From NCBI GenBank assembly GCA_949128115.1, contig OX421965.1:10137420-10201419 (forward strand): DNA of 64,000 nucleotides, in the 5' to 3' direction. The notes beneath the pieces are model-generated. The model saw only the letters and a program-made list of their open reading frames with translations. It had not been told where the DNA came from and ran no database searches. This document shows positions 12,421 through 23,600 of this stretch, piece after piece (within the stretch, counting starts at the first letter, position 1; each line of letters opens with the position of its first letter). A program made the translations under genes and the position numbers. The DNA comes from Anaspis maculata (lineage: Eukaryota > Arthropoda > Insecta > Coleoptera > Scraptiidae).

Positions 12421-13656
12421 CAGGGTGGTCCAGGTTTTAGTCGACAAACTTTGCAGGCTGATAGAGGATGAAAAAAGAAGTCTACTCACCCCAAAAAGTA
12501 CATATCTAAAATGCATATTAAAAAAGTTACAGGCCTTCAAAGTTGCATAAAAAAATTATTTTTTTCATGATAACTTTTGAACAGCTTGACCGATTTTGCT
12601 CAAATTTTGCACATATGGTTAACAAACACGTTCCCAGTGATTTCTTGAAAAAAATTCTGTCAGAATGACGCAGTGCCTTAGATTTGGGGGGATACTAACC
12701 CTCTTACCCTCCTACTTTCTACGCCACTGGATATTTTGGAAAACCGTTAAAAGTATTGAACTCCGCGTTCAATTCTGAAGAGAAAATTGGCGTATCATTG
12801 CTACATTTGGAGCAGCGGTTTCGGAGATATTTGTGTTTGAAGGTTCAAAAACACCGAATTACGCAAATGTTTAAAAATTCGAGCAAGCTTTGATCCATCA
12901 CTTTCAACTTTTTTTTTCAATTTTAAGTTTATTGATCCATGATTTAGCTCATAAGAAACTGAAAATTGGTTGTGAAAATTTATAATTTCAGTAACATGAC
13001 CAATAAGGGCCCTTGGTTCTTGTACTTACTAAACTTCCCAACCATCAGTAAGTGAATAGGTACCTATTGAATATTTATTTGTTTCTGAAATTATGAGTTT
13101 TCACAGCCAGTTCTCAATTTCTTATGAGCTAAATTATGGATCAATAAACTTTTATTTGAAAAAAAAAGTTGAAAGTGAATGGATCAAAGCTTGCTCGATT
13201 TTTTAAACATTTGCGTAATTCGGTGTTTTTGAACCTTCAAACACGAATATCTACGAAACCGCTGCTCCAAATGTAGCAGTGTCACGCCAATTTTCTCTTC
13301 ATAATTGAACGTGGAATTCAATACTTTTAACGGGTTTCCAAAATATCCAGTGGCGTAGAAAATAGGAGGGTGAGAGTGTTAGTACCCTCTCATATCTACA
13401 GCACTGCGTCACTCTGACAGAATTTTTCTCAAGAAATCACTGGGGACGTATTTGTTAACCATATGTGCAAAATTTGAACGAAATCGGTGGAGCTGTTCAA
13501 AAGTTATCAAGAAAAAAACTATTTTTTTCTGCAACTTTGAAGGCCTGTAACTTTTTTAATATGCATTTTAGATATGTACTTTTTGGAGTGAGTAGACTTC
13601 TTTTTTCATCCTTTATCAGCCTGCAAAGTTTGTCGACTAAAACCTGGACCACCCTG
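12421..13656. mobile_element. Fold-back element FB-B, TA target duplication
   Basis: The left end TA-CAGGGTGGTCCAGGTTTTAG and the right end CTAAAACCTGGACCACCCTG-TA are exact complements. Complementarity continues inwards for about 550 bp per arm (for example ACAGGCCTTCAAAGTTGC near 12530 against GCAACTTTGAAGGCCTGT near 13533). The flanking dinucleotide TA is on both sides. No transposase is seen, so it is non-autonomous. It lies directly between the OR2 upstream block and FB-C. Confidence 0.9.
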
Positions 13657-15827
13657 TATACAGGTGTTTCAGAAAAAAGTACTCAGCTATATGTTTTCGG
13701 ATCCAGCTTTCAAGAATATGAAGTTTGTGGGGAAATTATTGCAAGTGGTGCCCCCTAAATAAGTTATGGCCCTCAAAACTCAATTGTTGAAATATTTTTC
13801 GACCTCACTTTTTCACCTTTCAACAAACCAGCTTCGAATTTACAGCAATCAAGTGACAGTCGCGATTTACATGAGATCGTTTCAGTGGCGTAGATCAAAT
13901 CAAACTTTCAAGTGCCCCTTATTAAAGAGAGTTACGGTCCCTCAAAATTCGATTTTATCTACGCCATCACTGGATCGATCGCATGAAAATCACGGCAGTC
14001 ACTTTATTGCTATGCATTATGTGATATCTTGCACTCCGTTCGGAGCTGATCAGTCAAGCTATAAAAAAAGTTAAGTTGATCAAATGATCTTGGACATTGA
14101 ACGTTGAGGTGTCGTAACTTATTGAGGGGGCATTAACCTATTAGTGGGCAAAGTTATTTTTTTCAAAAAATATATGTTTTTCCATCATATTCAAGTGAAA
14201 GAGTCTTAAAGAAACACAGCAGAGGCAAAATTTTGAAAATCAATTCATAGGTTTTTTGTATTTTGGGCGTCCCTTGTGGATCAAGTTAGTGACAAGTAAA
14301 AAAATCATACAACTGTAAAATGAAGAAGAATATTCATTGAATAATATCAGTTATAATATATGGGGTAACAGCAATAATCCATTTGGTCCTTTATTATCCT
14401 TGAAGCACTGCTTGGGGTGCAACCGCTCAAACCTCCATGTTCTCTGGAGTTCTTGTTGAGCTTCTCGATGAGGAGCCTAATTTTGTGAAGCCAATTCTCT
14501 CTGAATTGAAATGAATATATTGAAAAAAATAATCAAATCTTTTTAGCCGCATGCTGTTATGCACTATTTTCTGGACGTCATCTTCGCTGGACCAAAACAG
14601 CCTTCTGTTGGGATATTTCCCATACCCCAATAGAAGAAGAATTCCTAAAAATACATATAACTCATTTAGGGTCAAGTCCAAGTTGTCGTTTCTTTGTTGA
14701 GCATATCTGTTATTCTCCTTATAATCAAGCTGAGCAGCTCTTCATTTAGAAAAGTTTGAAATATTCAACTGTAGACTAGAGGCATTAGAGCTGGTCCAAA
14801 GATGGTAGTTTGGGATCACATTCTATGCATATGTCATTATCCGGGACTTCTTTCCGTAGGATTCTGTAGCCATTTTATTTTCACAAGATTCATCTGTGTT
14901 ATTAGTTACAAAGAGAGAAACCAGGGTAGTCCGGCGGCTTAGTAGATGGATCATACAGTTTGTGCCGAAGCAAATTTTATTTTATTTTTGTGAAATATGG
15001 TTGAGAATGAAAGTTTTGAGAGGTGGAGCCATTCTCAATTTTTACCAGGGGGGGAGGGGGAGGGGGTTGCTCTGGCTTTTTGGGGTCTTTTTAGACCTTT
15101 GCTTTTGCACTCGATGTTGTAAGCGGAAGCAAGGTGTTTTCTAGATCTGTGATATATCAGGATTTTTTCAAGTGGTGTGGGCACCCCCTTCTCCTCTTGG
15201 GAGGGGGCTGAGGGGCTCAAGTTGACACATGTGGCCGATTTCCACTTTTTCTTTAATTTCGAACCAATATCGGCAAGTTTGGTATCGTTTCCGACTAAAT
15301 CACATCTTTTGAACTCAACCATGACTCAAAAAAAATCGATAGCGACAAGTTTAAACAAGTTGTGCAGAGAATATCATGTTTTTTTGTGCTCCTATTTGGA
15401 AAATTTTTTGGGGGTGTTTTAGACATTTGTGGTTGCATTCCATTCCAGGTCTATTATTTTGAACTATTTTGCGCCCAAGGAACGTATTTTAGCAAAGTCA
15501 TTTGTTTTTGTAAGGAAATAAAAAAATAAACTTTTAAACTTATTTTGAGCAAATTTTTTCATAATTCAACAACGTCTGAAAGGTTATAAAAGTTCATAAT
15601 AGGGTCCTTGCATGAAATTTTTTTCCCACTCCAATAGAATGCCCTTGAGTAACTTAATAATATGTTCTATCTTAATTGTAATATACCTTTTTATTTTCGT
15701 TTAAATTTTCAATTAAAGTTTAAAGAAATTGAGTGTAGGCAACATCCTTACATTTTTTACAAATGCATAAGTTTACGCCCTTCTCTACACCGGTTTGAAG
15801 AAGTTTAGAAGCTTCAATTTACTTCAC

Positions 15828-16792
15828 AATAGACCGAAGAAGTGTGACGTCACAACACGGCAACATGGCCGGCGATTGACATTTTCTGGAGGCCAACGTC
15901 AAACGTGACACGACCGTGGAATGCACGGCACGTGGCATGCACTTGACGTTTCTCTGTTTGTGTTTGTCATGTGTTTGTCAACTTTTTGGGAAGGTAAATA
16001 ACGGAAATGGATACAACAAAAAATAATCCATATTTTGGGCTATATCAGGTGGAGGAAATCAAACTATATTGCTATAAACTAAAAACTGCTAACTATAAAC
16101 TGCGATCCATTGCTCTTTGCCTCTGAGCATCTCATGAACGAGATTGTCGACGGCGATTCTCCTGCCCAGTTTTTCTTCGAGGTCTTCTCGCTGCTTTGAT
16201 CACTCTTTGATGGACCGTTACAATGAAAACGAGCGTATTCCGCGTTGGCTTGACGCTGAGGCTTTTGAGGCTCCCCAGTATTTCTTTCATCCAACTTTGA
16301 TCCAAGGCGTTCCACTGCCGTTGCCACTGCTCGACGAACTGCTCTGTGGCCTTGTTTCTGCTTTCTGGTTTGCTGATGCTGGTAGGCACTAGAGCACTCC
16401 TAGGCTTGTTTCCTCTAATCGCAAGCAGGGCGAAGGGTGGGATACCCGAGAGCGCTCCTGATGCTGTATCATGCGGAACCGTTCTGTAGGCACTGGTGAT
16501 TCTGAGTGCAGCTTTGCGCAGCTCTCTGTCAATGAGTTGGGCTATGTCTGGCCTTTTTGCAACCAAGTCCGCCTGTATGACGCTGGCTGTCTCTTAGGCT
16601 GGCAATTTCAGCAATGCTCACTGCCATTTTGCACTGACTTTTGTGACTTTTGTTGTGAACCTCCAGAAAATGTCATGCCAAACACAACCAAACATAGAAA
16701 CGTCACGTTCATGTGATGACGTTGGCCTCCAGAAAATGTCAACTGCCGGCCATGTTGCCATGTTGTGACGTCATCACTTCTCCGGTCTATTC
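15828..16792. mobile_element. Innermost inverted-repeat element carrying an R1-type LINE piece
   Basis: The ends AATAGACCGAAGAAGTG and CACTTCTCCGGTCTATT pair, and pairing goes on through TGACGTCACAACACGGCAAC, CATGGCCGGC and TTTTCTGGAGGCCAACGTCA for roughly 150 bp per arm. Between the arms (16079-16566) lies the C-terminus of a retrotransposon protein. The superfamily is not determined and no clear target duplication was found. Confidence 0.8.
16079..16566 (-). pseudogene. C-terminal fragment of an R1-type LINE ORF2
   Basis: The minus-strand frame of 144 codons contains RELRKAALRITSAYRT followed by SGIPPFALLA and then EQFVEQWQRQWNALDQSW. This order (ALR..caYRTvs, aGvPPi.LLa, then a WQ..W tail) is the region after the reverse transcriptase in R1-clade non-LTR elements. 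Later sequence is partly out of frame. RT and endonuclease are absent, so it is a captured fragment with no activity of its own. Confidence 0.65.
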
Positions 16793-17027
16793 TCAATGTG
16801 TAAAATGTGTGAAAATGACATTTTACCTCATTATGAAAATATTATAATAGAACAGGGTTTGACTATTTGTTCTGAAGATCCTTCAAATTCATTGATACGA
16901 CTTGAAATTAAGTGAAACGCACACCTCTTCAACCTAAATGCGCGGCATGACAGCAGCCGCCAAACGAAACGTCAAGCCGCAAAATTCGAAATCCGTAATC
17001 GCTGTGTTGTGTTTTGTGTAAAATGGG

Positions 17028-17437
17028 ATGACGATGGAGAAAGGTTTTGTTCAGGCGGAATCCGACCATTTGCCGATGGTTAACTTCGTGATGGAGGAAG
17101 AGTTCTTCGCGAAGAACGAAAAATTCAAAGCAGCAGAAGAAAAGTCAAAGCTCACAGCGAAGCTCACAGGTAGATGTTCGATTTCTTTGATATCATTAGC
17201 CGTTTTTCAGATGAGCAGAATGAGATACCCCTAACAAGATTTGATCGGGTGACCTCAACGGAGTCATGATTAGTAGTTGTGAAATCAGTTGCCTGGAAGG
17301 CGCCTAAGTGAAAACGATTTAGATCTATTCTGTAATTTTTTGTATTTCTAGAGCTGGTAGAGACATCTATGCGAACTCCGCCGTTGGATATGTACCTACA
17401 GCTTGATTTTGATGATCCTCACAAAGGCAAAAGTTGA
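17028..17437 (+). CDS. Unrecognised two-exon open frame, 75 aa
   Basis: Exon 1 (17028-17169) ends at an AG-GTAGAT donor. A TTTCTAG acceptor at 17351 joins in phase to 17352-17437 (stop TGA), giving 75 aa that start MTMEKGFVQAESDHLPMVNF and end DDPHKGKS. The first exon is rich in Lys and Glu (a possible short helix or coiled coil). I recognise no domain. It lies inside the TA-flanked element and overlaps the minus-strand THAP-like frame, so it may be an element ORF, a captured host exon or chance. Confidence 0.3.
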
Positions 17438-17611
17438 GGCAAAAGTGGTATAAGGCGACAGATCTTGGCGTTTTATCACTTCGAGCCAACGTTGTCTTCG
17501 TGGTGAATCTTGGGGCATTTGAATTAAACCCTTATCAGGTGTGGAAGTTGCATCGTTTGGCCACCAACTCATCAAGCAACACTCATTGAGGTCAACAACT
17601 CTGGAAGGCAT
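17396..17611 (-). pseudogene. THAP-like zinc-finger remnant
   Basis: The minus-strand frame of 71 codons starts MPSRVVDLNECC and contains LIQMPQDSPRRQRWLEVIKR followed by DLSPYTTF. This resembles the P/D..R..W...I.R.D..P core of THAP DNA-binding domains, found in P-element-type transposases and their host derivatives. The C2CH zinc ligands are not all recognisable and the frame ends early. I call it a decayed remnant with modest confidence. Confidence 0.4.
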
Positions 17612-20600
17612 GTTGAAGATATAGCTGCGCGAAGGAGCTCAAAAGTGACAATCACTTCCAGCTGACAGTGACAAAAAAAGTGCCAAGCATAGAAGTGCCA
17701 AGTCAGTCTGGTGCACAAACAACACAGCTGCGCTGTCGTTCTAAATATCCCCAGAATATCCCCAGCATGTCTGACGTCATGGCTGTTTTTAGGCGCGAAA
17801 ATAAATTCAAATTATTGGAAACTTTACTTTTTTAATGAAAAGCTTGAAAAATTTTTTCCAGTCTTTTCCTTCAACTATATGACTATGTACAACATAGCGC
17901 ATGTTCCTACATAGAAATTTCTGATTTTGAAAATTTGTGCAAGGACCCTATTGTGGTCTGTAGTGTTCTTAAGGAGTTCTGCGGGTTGGGAAGAAACCAT
18001 AATCCCAAAGAGCGGGAACCTTGATGGGGGCGTAGAAATTGGGGGGCGGGAGGAGTGAAAATTTTCACTTAAAATTTATGAACGGGCTAGAAACAATCTT
18101 CGGTCTGTTTTTCTGTTTCTGTTTTATTTCGCTAAAATTGATCTTAAACAAAGCTCAAGGGGAGGGGGGGAGAATCTTTCAATTTTGGGCTTAGTGACTA
18201 TTCAGAGATCGTTACTGCAGCAGCACTAGCGGCAGTAGCTTGGATTTTGCGTGGGTTTTGCAGGGATCATTGGACATTTCTACTAGGTCTGTGCACCATC
18301 GAACCCTCGAGCAGGGAAGGAAGTAAAGAACCATTAGATAAGTGGCTCGGCCTTTGAGGCCTCATCAGTGAGGGAAAAATCTCCAAGCAAGGATGCTCCA
18401 TTATGACGCGAGAATTAAGCTCTGAAAAAAAAAAACTGCCGAACCTCTCATCTGAACCTCTCACCTCTCCCAATCAATGAAGAATGGGAATGCCCCCCCC
18501 CCCCCTATCAAAATCCTCCTACTAGATTACATATCATACAAACCTTTTGCCTTCTATGTTGATATATGTTACAGTAAAAGTAGCCATCAAGGTCGAATCA
18601 GAAAATCTCTTTCCCTACTACCACCCTTCAAGAGGATGAGAGTGATTACAACAAAAACAGCTAGCAAGCCCAAAAGTAATCCCTTCCCCTTGAGATTGAT
18701 GTGAGCCCAATTTCACTAACATACTCCAATAAGATCATAAAATCAGAAATCATGAAAAAAATGTCTTTTCATAAATTGCCTGTTCATAAATTATGAGTCC
18801 CTGCTTGAGCGTTCGATGGTGCACAGACCTGGTGGAAAAATGTCCCATCACCCTCGCTAAATTTGGGTTGCTGCTGTTGCAATAGCCATTTTTCGATAGT
18901 CACCAAGCCCAAAATTGAATTCCCCCTTTTGAGTCTGGTTTAAGACCAATTTCACGAAAATAAATAGGAACAGAAACCGTGAAAAGATTGTTCCTAGCCC
19001 GTTCATAAATTATGAATAAAATATTTCACCCCCCTCCCCCTAAGATTCTACACCCCCATCAAGGGCGGCTCTCGCCCTTTTAGATAACGGTTTCTTTCCA
19101 CCCCCGCAGGACTCTTCAAGAAGACCACAGACCATAACTATAAACTTTCATAACCTTTCAGACGTTGCTGGTGAATTATCAAAAAATTTGCTCAAATCAA
19201 GTTTGAAAACATTTTTTTTTATTCTTTCCAAAACAAGAGACTATGCTAAAATACGTTCCTAAGGCTCAAAATAGTTCAAAATAATAGACCTGAAATGGAA
19301 TTCAACCACAAATGTCTAAAACACCCCCAAAAAATGTTTTCAAAGAGGAGTACAAAAGAACATGATATTCTCTCCACAACTTGTTTAAGCTTGTCGCTAT
19401 CGATTTTTTTGAGTCATGGTTGACTTCAGAAGATGTGATGTAGTCGGAAACAATACCAAACTTGCCGATATTGGTTCGAAATCAAAGAAAAAGTGAAAAT
19501 CGGCCACATGTGTCAACATGAGCCCCCCAGCCTCCTCCCAATGGGGAAGGGGGTAGCTACACCACCTACAAAAAATCCAGATATATCACTGATCTAGAAA
19601 ACACCTTGCTCTCGCTTACAACATCGAGTGCAAAAGAAAAGGTCCAAAAGGCCCTCAAAAAGCCAGAACAACCCCCTCTCCCTTCCCCCCTGGTGAAAAT
19701 TGAGAATGGCTCAAAACCTCCATTCTCAATCATATTTCACAAAAATAAAATAAAATTGGCTTCGGCACAAAATGCAGAATCCATTTTAAATATGGCTTTA
19801 AGCCGCCGGACTAGGGGAGAAGTATAGATGGGAAAAATATGTATTTCGATTTTATTGTTAGGCTACCTTCTGGGCGCCCTTGTAGCTCAGATTATGGCAA
19901 TAAGTCTTCATTGTCATAGTCATCATCATAATCATCTTTTTCTTCTTCTTTGTTTATCAATTCCACAAGGCTGATTCAAACTACCGCGTGGTAAGTGGTG
20001 AGTGGATATTTTCAACATGTTCATCGTCGGAATGATCACTATCAATGGGTGGCAGAATAAAAATTTGATCAAGAGGTACCACATCGTCATCATCTATGAT
20101 GTCCAGCAGTTATGCGAGTGTCAACTTGCGAAAATGTAGACTTCAAATAGTAGTCATAGTGGGCAGCGTCCCTTATAAGGGACATCACATTATTCCTAAT
20201 GTTTTGTGAAAACTGTACTTCTAAATCACCGTCCAATCAACCGAATCTATCCACTATAGTTATTTTCAAGTAATTCATATGAAAAAATCGCCAAGAGTAG
20301 TATGAGATTACCCTCTAAAGCAAGATACTTACCCTCCACGTTGCGAGGAATAAAGTTCAGAATCCATTTTAATGCTGAAACACCAGATACTCTTTTTTAC
20401 AACAAACAACCGCTGAAAACACTTGCCACAAGTCTGGACAATGATATTCGGAGGCGTGCGCTCTAATAAACCCCCATTTATTGAAGTTATTGAAACAAAT
20501 GGCGTCGTCCCTTTAAAGGGACGTTGTCCACTAATAGGTTAAACTAACTATAACTTATTTTTGAATGCTGCTGGACCCGAATATAAATAGCTAGGTGCTT

Positions 20601-20667
20601 ACTTCTGAAACACCTTCTCTTCGATATAATAATATATTTCTTTATCTTCTTGGTTTCAGAACAAATC

Positions 20668-23600
20668 ATGACATTTTGTGATAAAGAACGCATGCAAGGT
20701 ATTAGAGCAGAAAATGGAACCTGCGAATCAACTTAATTCACTTTTAAAAATTTACAGGTGATTGCCTTTGGATCACCGGCTTCGTATGCAACGACATCTA
20801 CAAATTCGCGATAGTCCGTTTAATCGTGCTGGCTGCGATCGTCACCCAACTTTTCATCTACAGCTTCGAGCTTTGCGTCTTCATCGTCCACCCGGAATAC
20901 TTCTTGAAATACGCCTTTTCGCTATTTTGGAGTGCTTTTGTACGAAGGTTGACATACATGTTTTTAACAAACACTAATCATAGATTTCAGGGATTTGCAG
21001 CAGCGATTGCAATTTTGGCTCTAAGAAAGAATCAAAATGAATTGAAGCAAGAGTTTAATGATAATTCATGGGCTTTAAGCAGCACAGGATTTGAATCCCT
21101 AAGAACATTTAGACGAATAATTATCATTTCTAATTCTTGTACAATCTTGGTCTTGGTTCTGGGTGGAATTATAGCAGCGATCAATTTTCAACCTCTTAGC
21201 ATCGACACGGAATACTCTTTGATCATGTTCGTTGTCGAACAGCACTATTCGGAATATAGCGACATTTTTAATTTTTCAATCAAACTTTTGCTTTCTCCAC
21301 TTCTTTATTCGATTTTGGCTCGTATTTTTTACCTGACTTATGGAACTCAGCACTTTTTGATACAATATCATATGTTGGTCGACAATTTGAAACGAATCAC
21401 TGAAGATTACCCCAATGAATATGACGAGTTGATTGACGATAAGGACTTCCAGGAAGAAATTTATCGAAGACTGGTTTTCACCTTTCAACGACTCACTTAT
21501 CTCAATAAGTAACGTCATGTTGATCATCAACTGACACACATCACATAACATTTCAATGAATTTTTAAGGTTTCTGAATGTTTCCAACCACAAATTGATTC
21601 GTCCGTATTTTATTATGCATTCATGCGCTGGCTTCGTTTTAGTGCTGTCATATGTATTGCTCATGTACGAATATTACTCCGGTCTATATCAAAGTTCCAT
21701 GCAGATTCTAATACTGGTTTGGAGTTTTCTGCTAGAAAGTTGCTTACTGTTTTATTACTTCATGTACAATGGGCAAGCTCTTGAAAATCTGGTAAGCACA
21801 CCTATAGCCCAGGCTTTTTAGTCGAAAAAACGGCAAAACATGAAACAAATTAAAACACGGTCAATCTCTTCAGTTTTGGGTTCACTAGACTTTGCTGTAT
21901 AACATACAAAAAGTCCCCAACTTTCCCCCGTGTGCGTCATTGTTTTTTTGACAGGCAAAGATAAGACACCTCAAAGTGCACTTTCCGCCTAAAAATGCTC
22001 CTAGTTCTCAAACACCCAATCGATTTCTTTTATTTTGGTCCTGAATGAAAGATAATGAATCAGAGTGAATTATATGGGATAGCTTTTGTCCAAAATTTGA
22101 CACAGCAGACCTAATTTCTCGATAATGACACTTTCTCCGTGTTTTTTTCTTATGCTTCAGTTAACATTTTACTTTTGCATCGACCACTAAATATCACTTG
22201 CTATTATTATATGCAGTAGATTTCCTACCGTTTCAGCTTCAAAATGACGTGTCTTTTAGCTCCATTGTGAATTGTCCAGCAATTCCAATAAGGATTCTAT
22301 GAAGTTACGTCAAACGCATTATATGGGGAAAATCACTTCAACATTATCAACTAGACTTTGATCTATAATAATTGATCCTACGTTCAATATGCACAGTATC
22401 GTACTGACTAAATCTGGTCTGGTAATACTCGTATGAGTAGGTACTAGGTACAGTTTCTCAATTTTCTTCTTTGTGCATCATGTTTTTAGCGCTACTACTT
22501 GTAGCGCTTATAGTTTATTCGATCTTGTTATTGCCGTCTGCAGTGTCCGGCAATATCTCAGCTACTAAACTTCGGATAGGTACTCTAGATGTACAAACAA
22601 CAAAGATATTTCATTCCATTGTTCGTCCGTCCGTCCGTCTGTGTGTCTGTCATGCCACGCAATATCGCAGCTCCTAGACCTCGGATTAACCTAGGGTTTT
22701 CGCTAGATAATAATAGCTAAGGTACTCTAGGTGTAAACAAACAACACGGTGGGCTACGCGGGAGCACCCACGTGTAGTTGATCCCCGTCAAGACGCATCT
22801 TCCTCCAGCTCCGAAGACTCTTTTGAAGATAATGTCTTGCAACTGCAAGAAGAACTGCGGTCTAAAATGTAGATGCAGGCGATCTTCCTTGTCTTGTTCG
22901 CAGATGTGTGAGTGCTGTGGGGGCACAACATGTGAAAATCTACCCTTCCTTGTTGAGTATGACCCTGAGGACGATCTGTTATTTTTATGAACTTAGGTAT
23001 GTATTCAGTCCCTTTAGGTGCTAGATAACTTTGCTATTATTTTAGATGGGTATAGGTACTATCGGTAGGTATTCGAGGTAACTATCGATTTATTGTTGGG
23101 AAATCAATGGACGAGTTTTTAACAAAGCTAATATTGGACAAAATAAGCTTCAAGTACGGATGGTAAGCTAGAAGCGATTTTTTTTTACTACTAGTGAGCT
23201 CGAAATTTTAATAATAATAATTTGATATTTTTTGCAGAGCATGGCTATAAAAATCTTTCTGTGCTGTGCTAGACTTCCAATACATTATTAATATGTAAAT
23301 AAAATGTTGAAGCTCTGATTTGAGAAGATAGTGAGCAGTTTTTGATGAAAAAAAATGATAATTTGCTTTTAAAAATTGTAGATTTTCAATTTACGATATT
23401 TTCACGTTGAATATATCAATGTTCGAAATTTCGAATAGGATTGATAACTGCAACTATTTCCCGCATTTACATCAGGCATTCAACATAATTATCATTTCTT
23501 GGATACTATAAAATCGAGTTGGTTTGATGTTCGGTGGAAGCCAGCTTGAAACTGAAAAATGTGGCTATACCCGCGGGAAAGTTGCTGTTGTTAGATTATT

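Larger units (their letters stand above)
15602..17948. mobile_element. TA-flanked inverted-repeat element inside FB-L
   Basis: The left end TA-GGGTCCTTGCA and right end TGCAAGGACCC-TA are complements with a TA duplication (15600-15601 and 17949-17950). Removing it rejoins the FB-L arm exactly (TTCATAA-TA then TTGTGGTCTGTAG, matching the other arm's TTATAGTTATGGTCTGTGG). TA duplication fits Tc1/mariner-type elements, but no matching transposase is seen. It contains another inverted-repeat element (15828-16792), a small two-exon open frame (17028-17437) and a minus-strand THAP-like fragment. Confidence 0.8.
14927..19813. mobile_element. Fold-back element FB-L inside the piggyBac-like element
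   Basis: The termini TAGTCCGGCGGCTT (14927) and AAGCCGCCGGACTA (to 19813) are complementary. The arms continue: 14980-15600 pairs with 19135-19790 (for example GACACATGTGGCCGATTT near 15223 against AATCGGCCACATGTGTC near 19498). After skipping the insertion at 15602-17948, 17950-18110 pairs with 18970-19133, and GGTCTGTGCACCATCGAA near 18281 pairs with TTCGATGGTGCACAGACC near 18812. Original size was about 2.5 kb. C-runs and G-runs give low-complexity tracts (18486-18502). Confidence 0.88.
14427..20367 (-). pseudogene. piggyBac-like transposase remnant
   Basis: On the minus strand a plausible first exon begins at 20367 (MDSELYSSQRG) and ends at a GTAAGT donor at 20332. An acidic N-terminal stretch typical of piggyBac transposases is legible near 20110-20000 (DDDDVVPLDQIFILPP). 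Beyond the inserted FB-L, 14427-14681 reads LTLNELYVFLGILLLLGYGK, then LFWSSEDDVQKIVHNSMRLKRFDYFFQYIHF, the conserved region before the first catalytic Asp of the DDE_Tnp_1_7 domain. The catalytic core is absent. The transposase excises and inserts DNA at TTAA in living elements; this copy is dead. Confidence 0.8.
14137..20538 (-). mobile_element. piggyBac-like element, TTAA target site, split by FB-L
   Basis: TTAA flanks both ends (14133-14136 and 20539-20542). The termini are complementary: CCTATTAGTGGGCAA on the left and TTGTCCACTAATAGG on the right. TTAA targets and a transposase remnant of the matching family identify it as piggyBac-like. The coding strand is minus. Its middle is displaced by the 4.9-kb fold-back FB-L; without it the element would be about 1.5 kb and so also internally deleted. 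The palindrome GTCCCTTTAAAGGGAC lies near the right end. Confidence 0.85.
13661..20616. mobile_element. Fold-back element FB-C, host of the nested insertions
   Basis: The left terminus CAGGTGTTTCAGAA (13661) matches the right terminus TTCTGAAACACCTT (to 20616), with further pairing inwards (CTCAGCTATATGTTTTCGGATCCAGC against GCTGGACCCGAATATAAATAGCTAGG). The left part, 13661-14132, is itself palindromic (GGTGCCCCCTAAATAAGTTATGG against CGTAACTTATTGAGGGGGCA; TGGCGTAGA against TCTACGCCA). Without the piggyBac-like insertion at 14137-20538 the element would be about 0.55 kb. It inserted next to FB-B in the OR2 5' region. Confidence 0.8.

Noticed and set aside
13465..13758. ORF of 97 codons, mirrored by a minus-strand ORF at 12286-12540
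   Set aside because: Both lie in the complementary arms of FB-B and simply mirror each other.
15602..17948. P-element assignment because of the THAP-like piece
   Set aside because: P elements make 8-bp duplications; this element shows only TA, and no P-type catalytic domain is visible.
22778..22990. Metallothionein-like host gene
   Set aside because: The cysteine spacing is CXC-type, there is no ATG in frame before a TAG, and it lies inside the mobile element FB-J.
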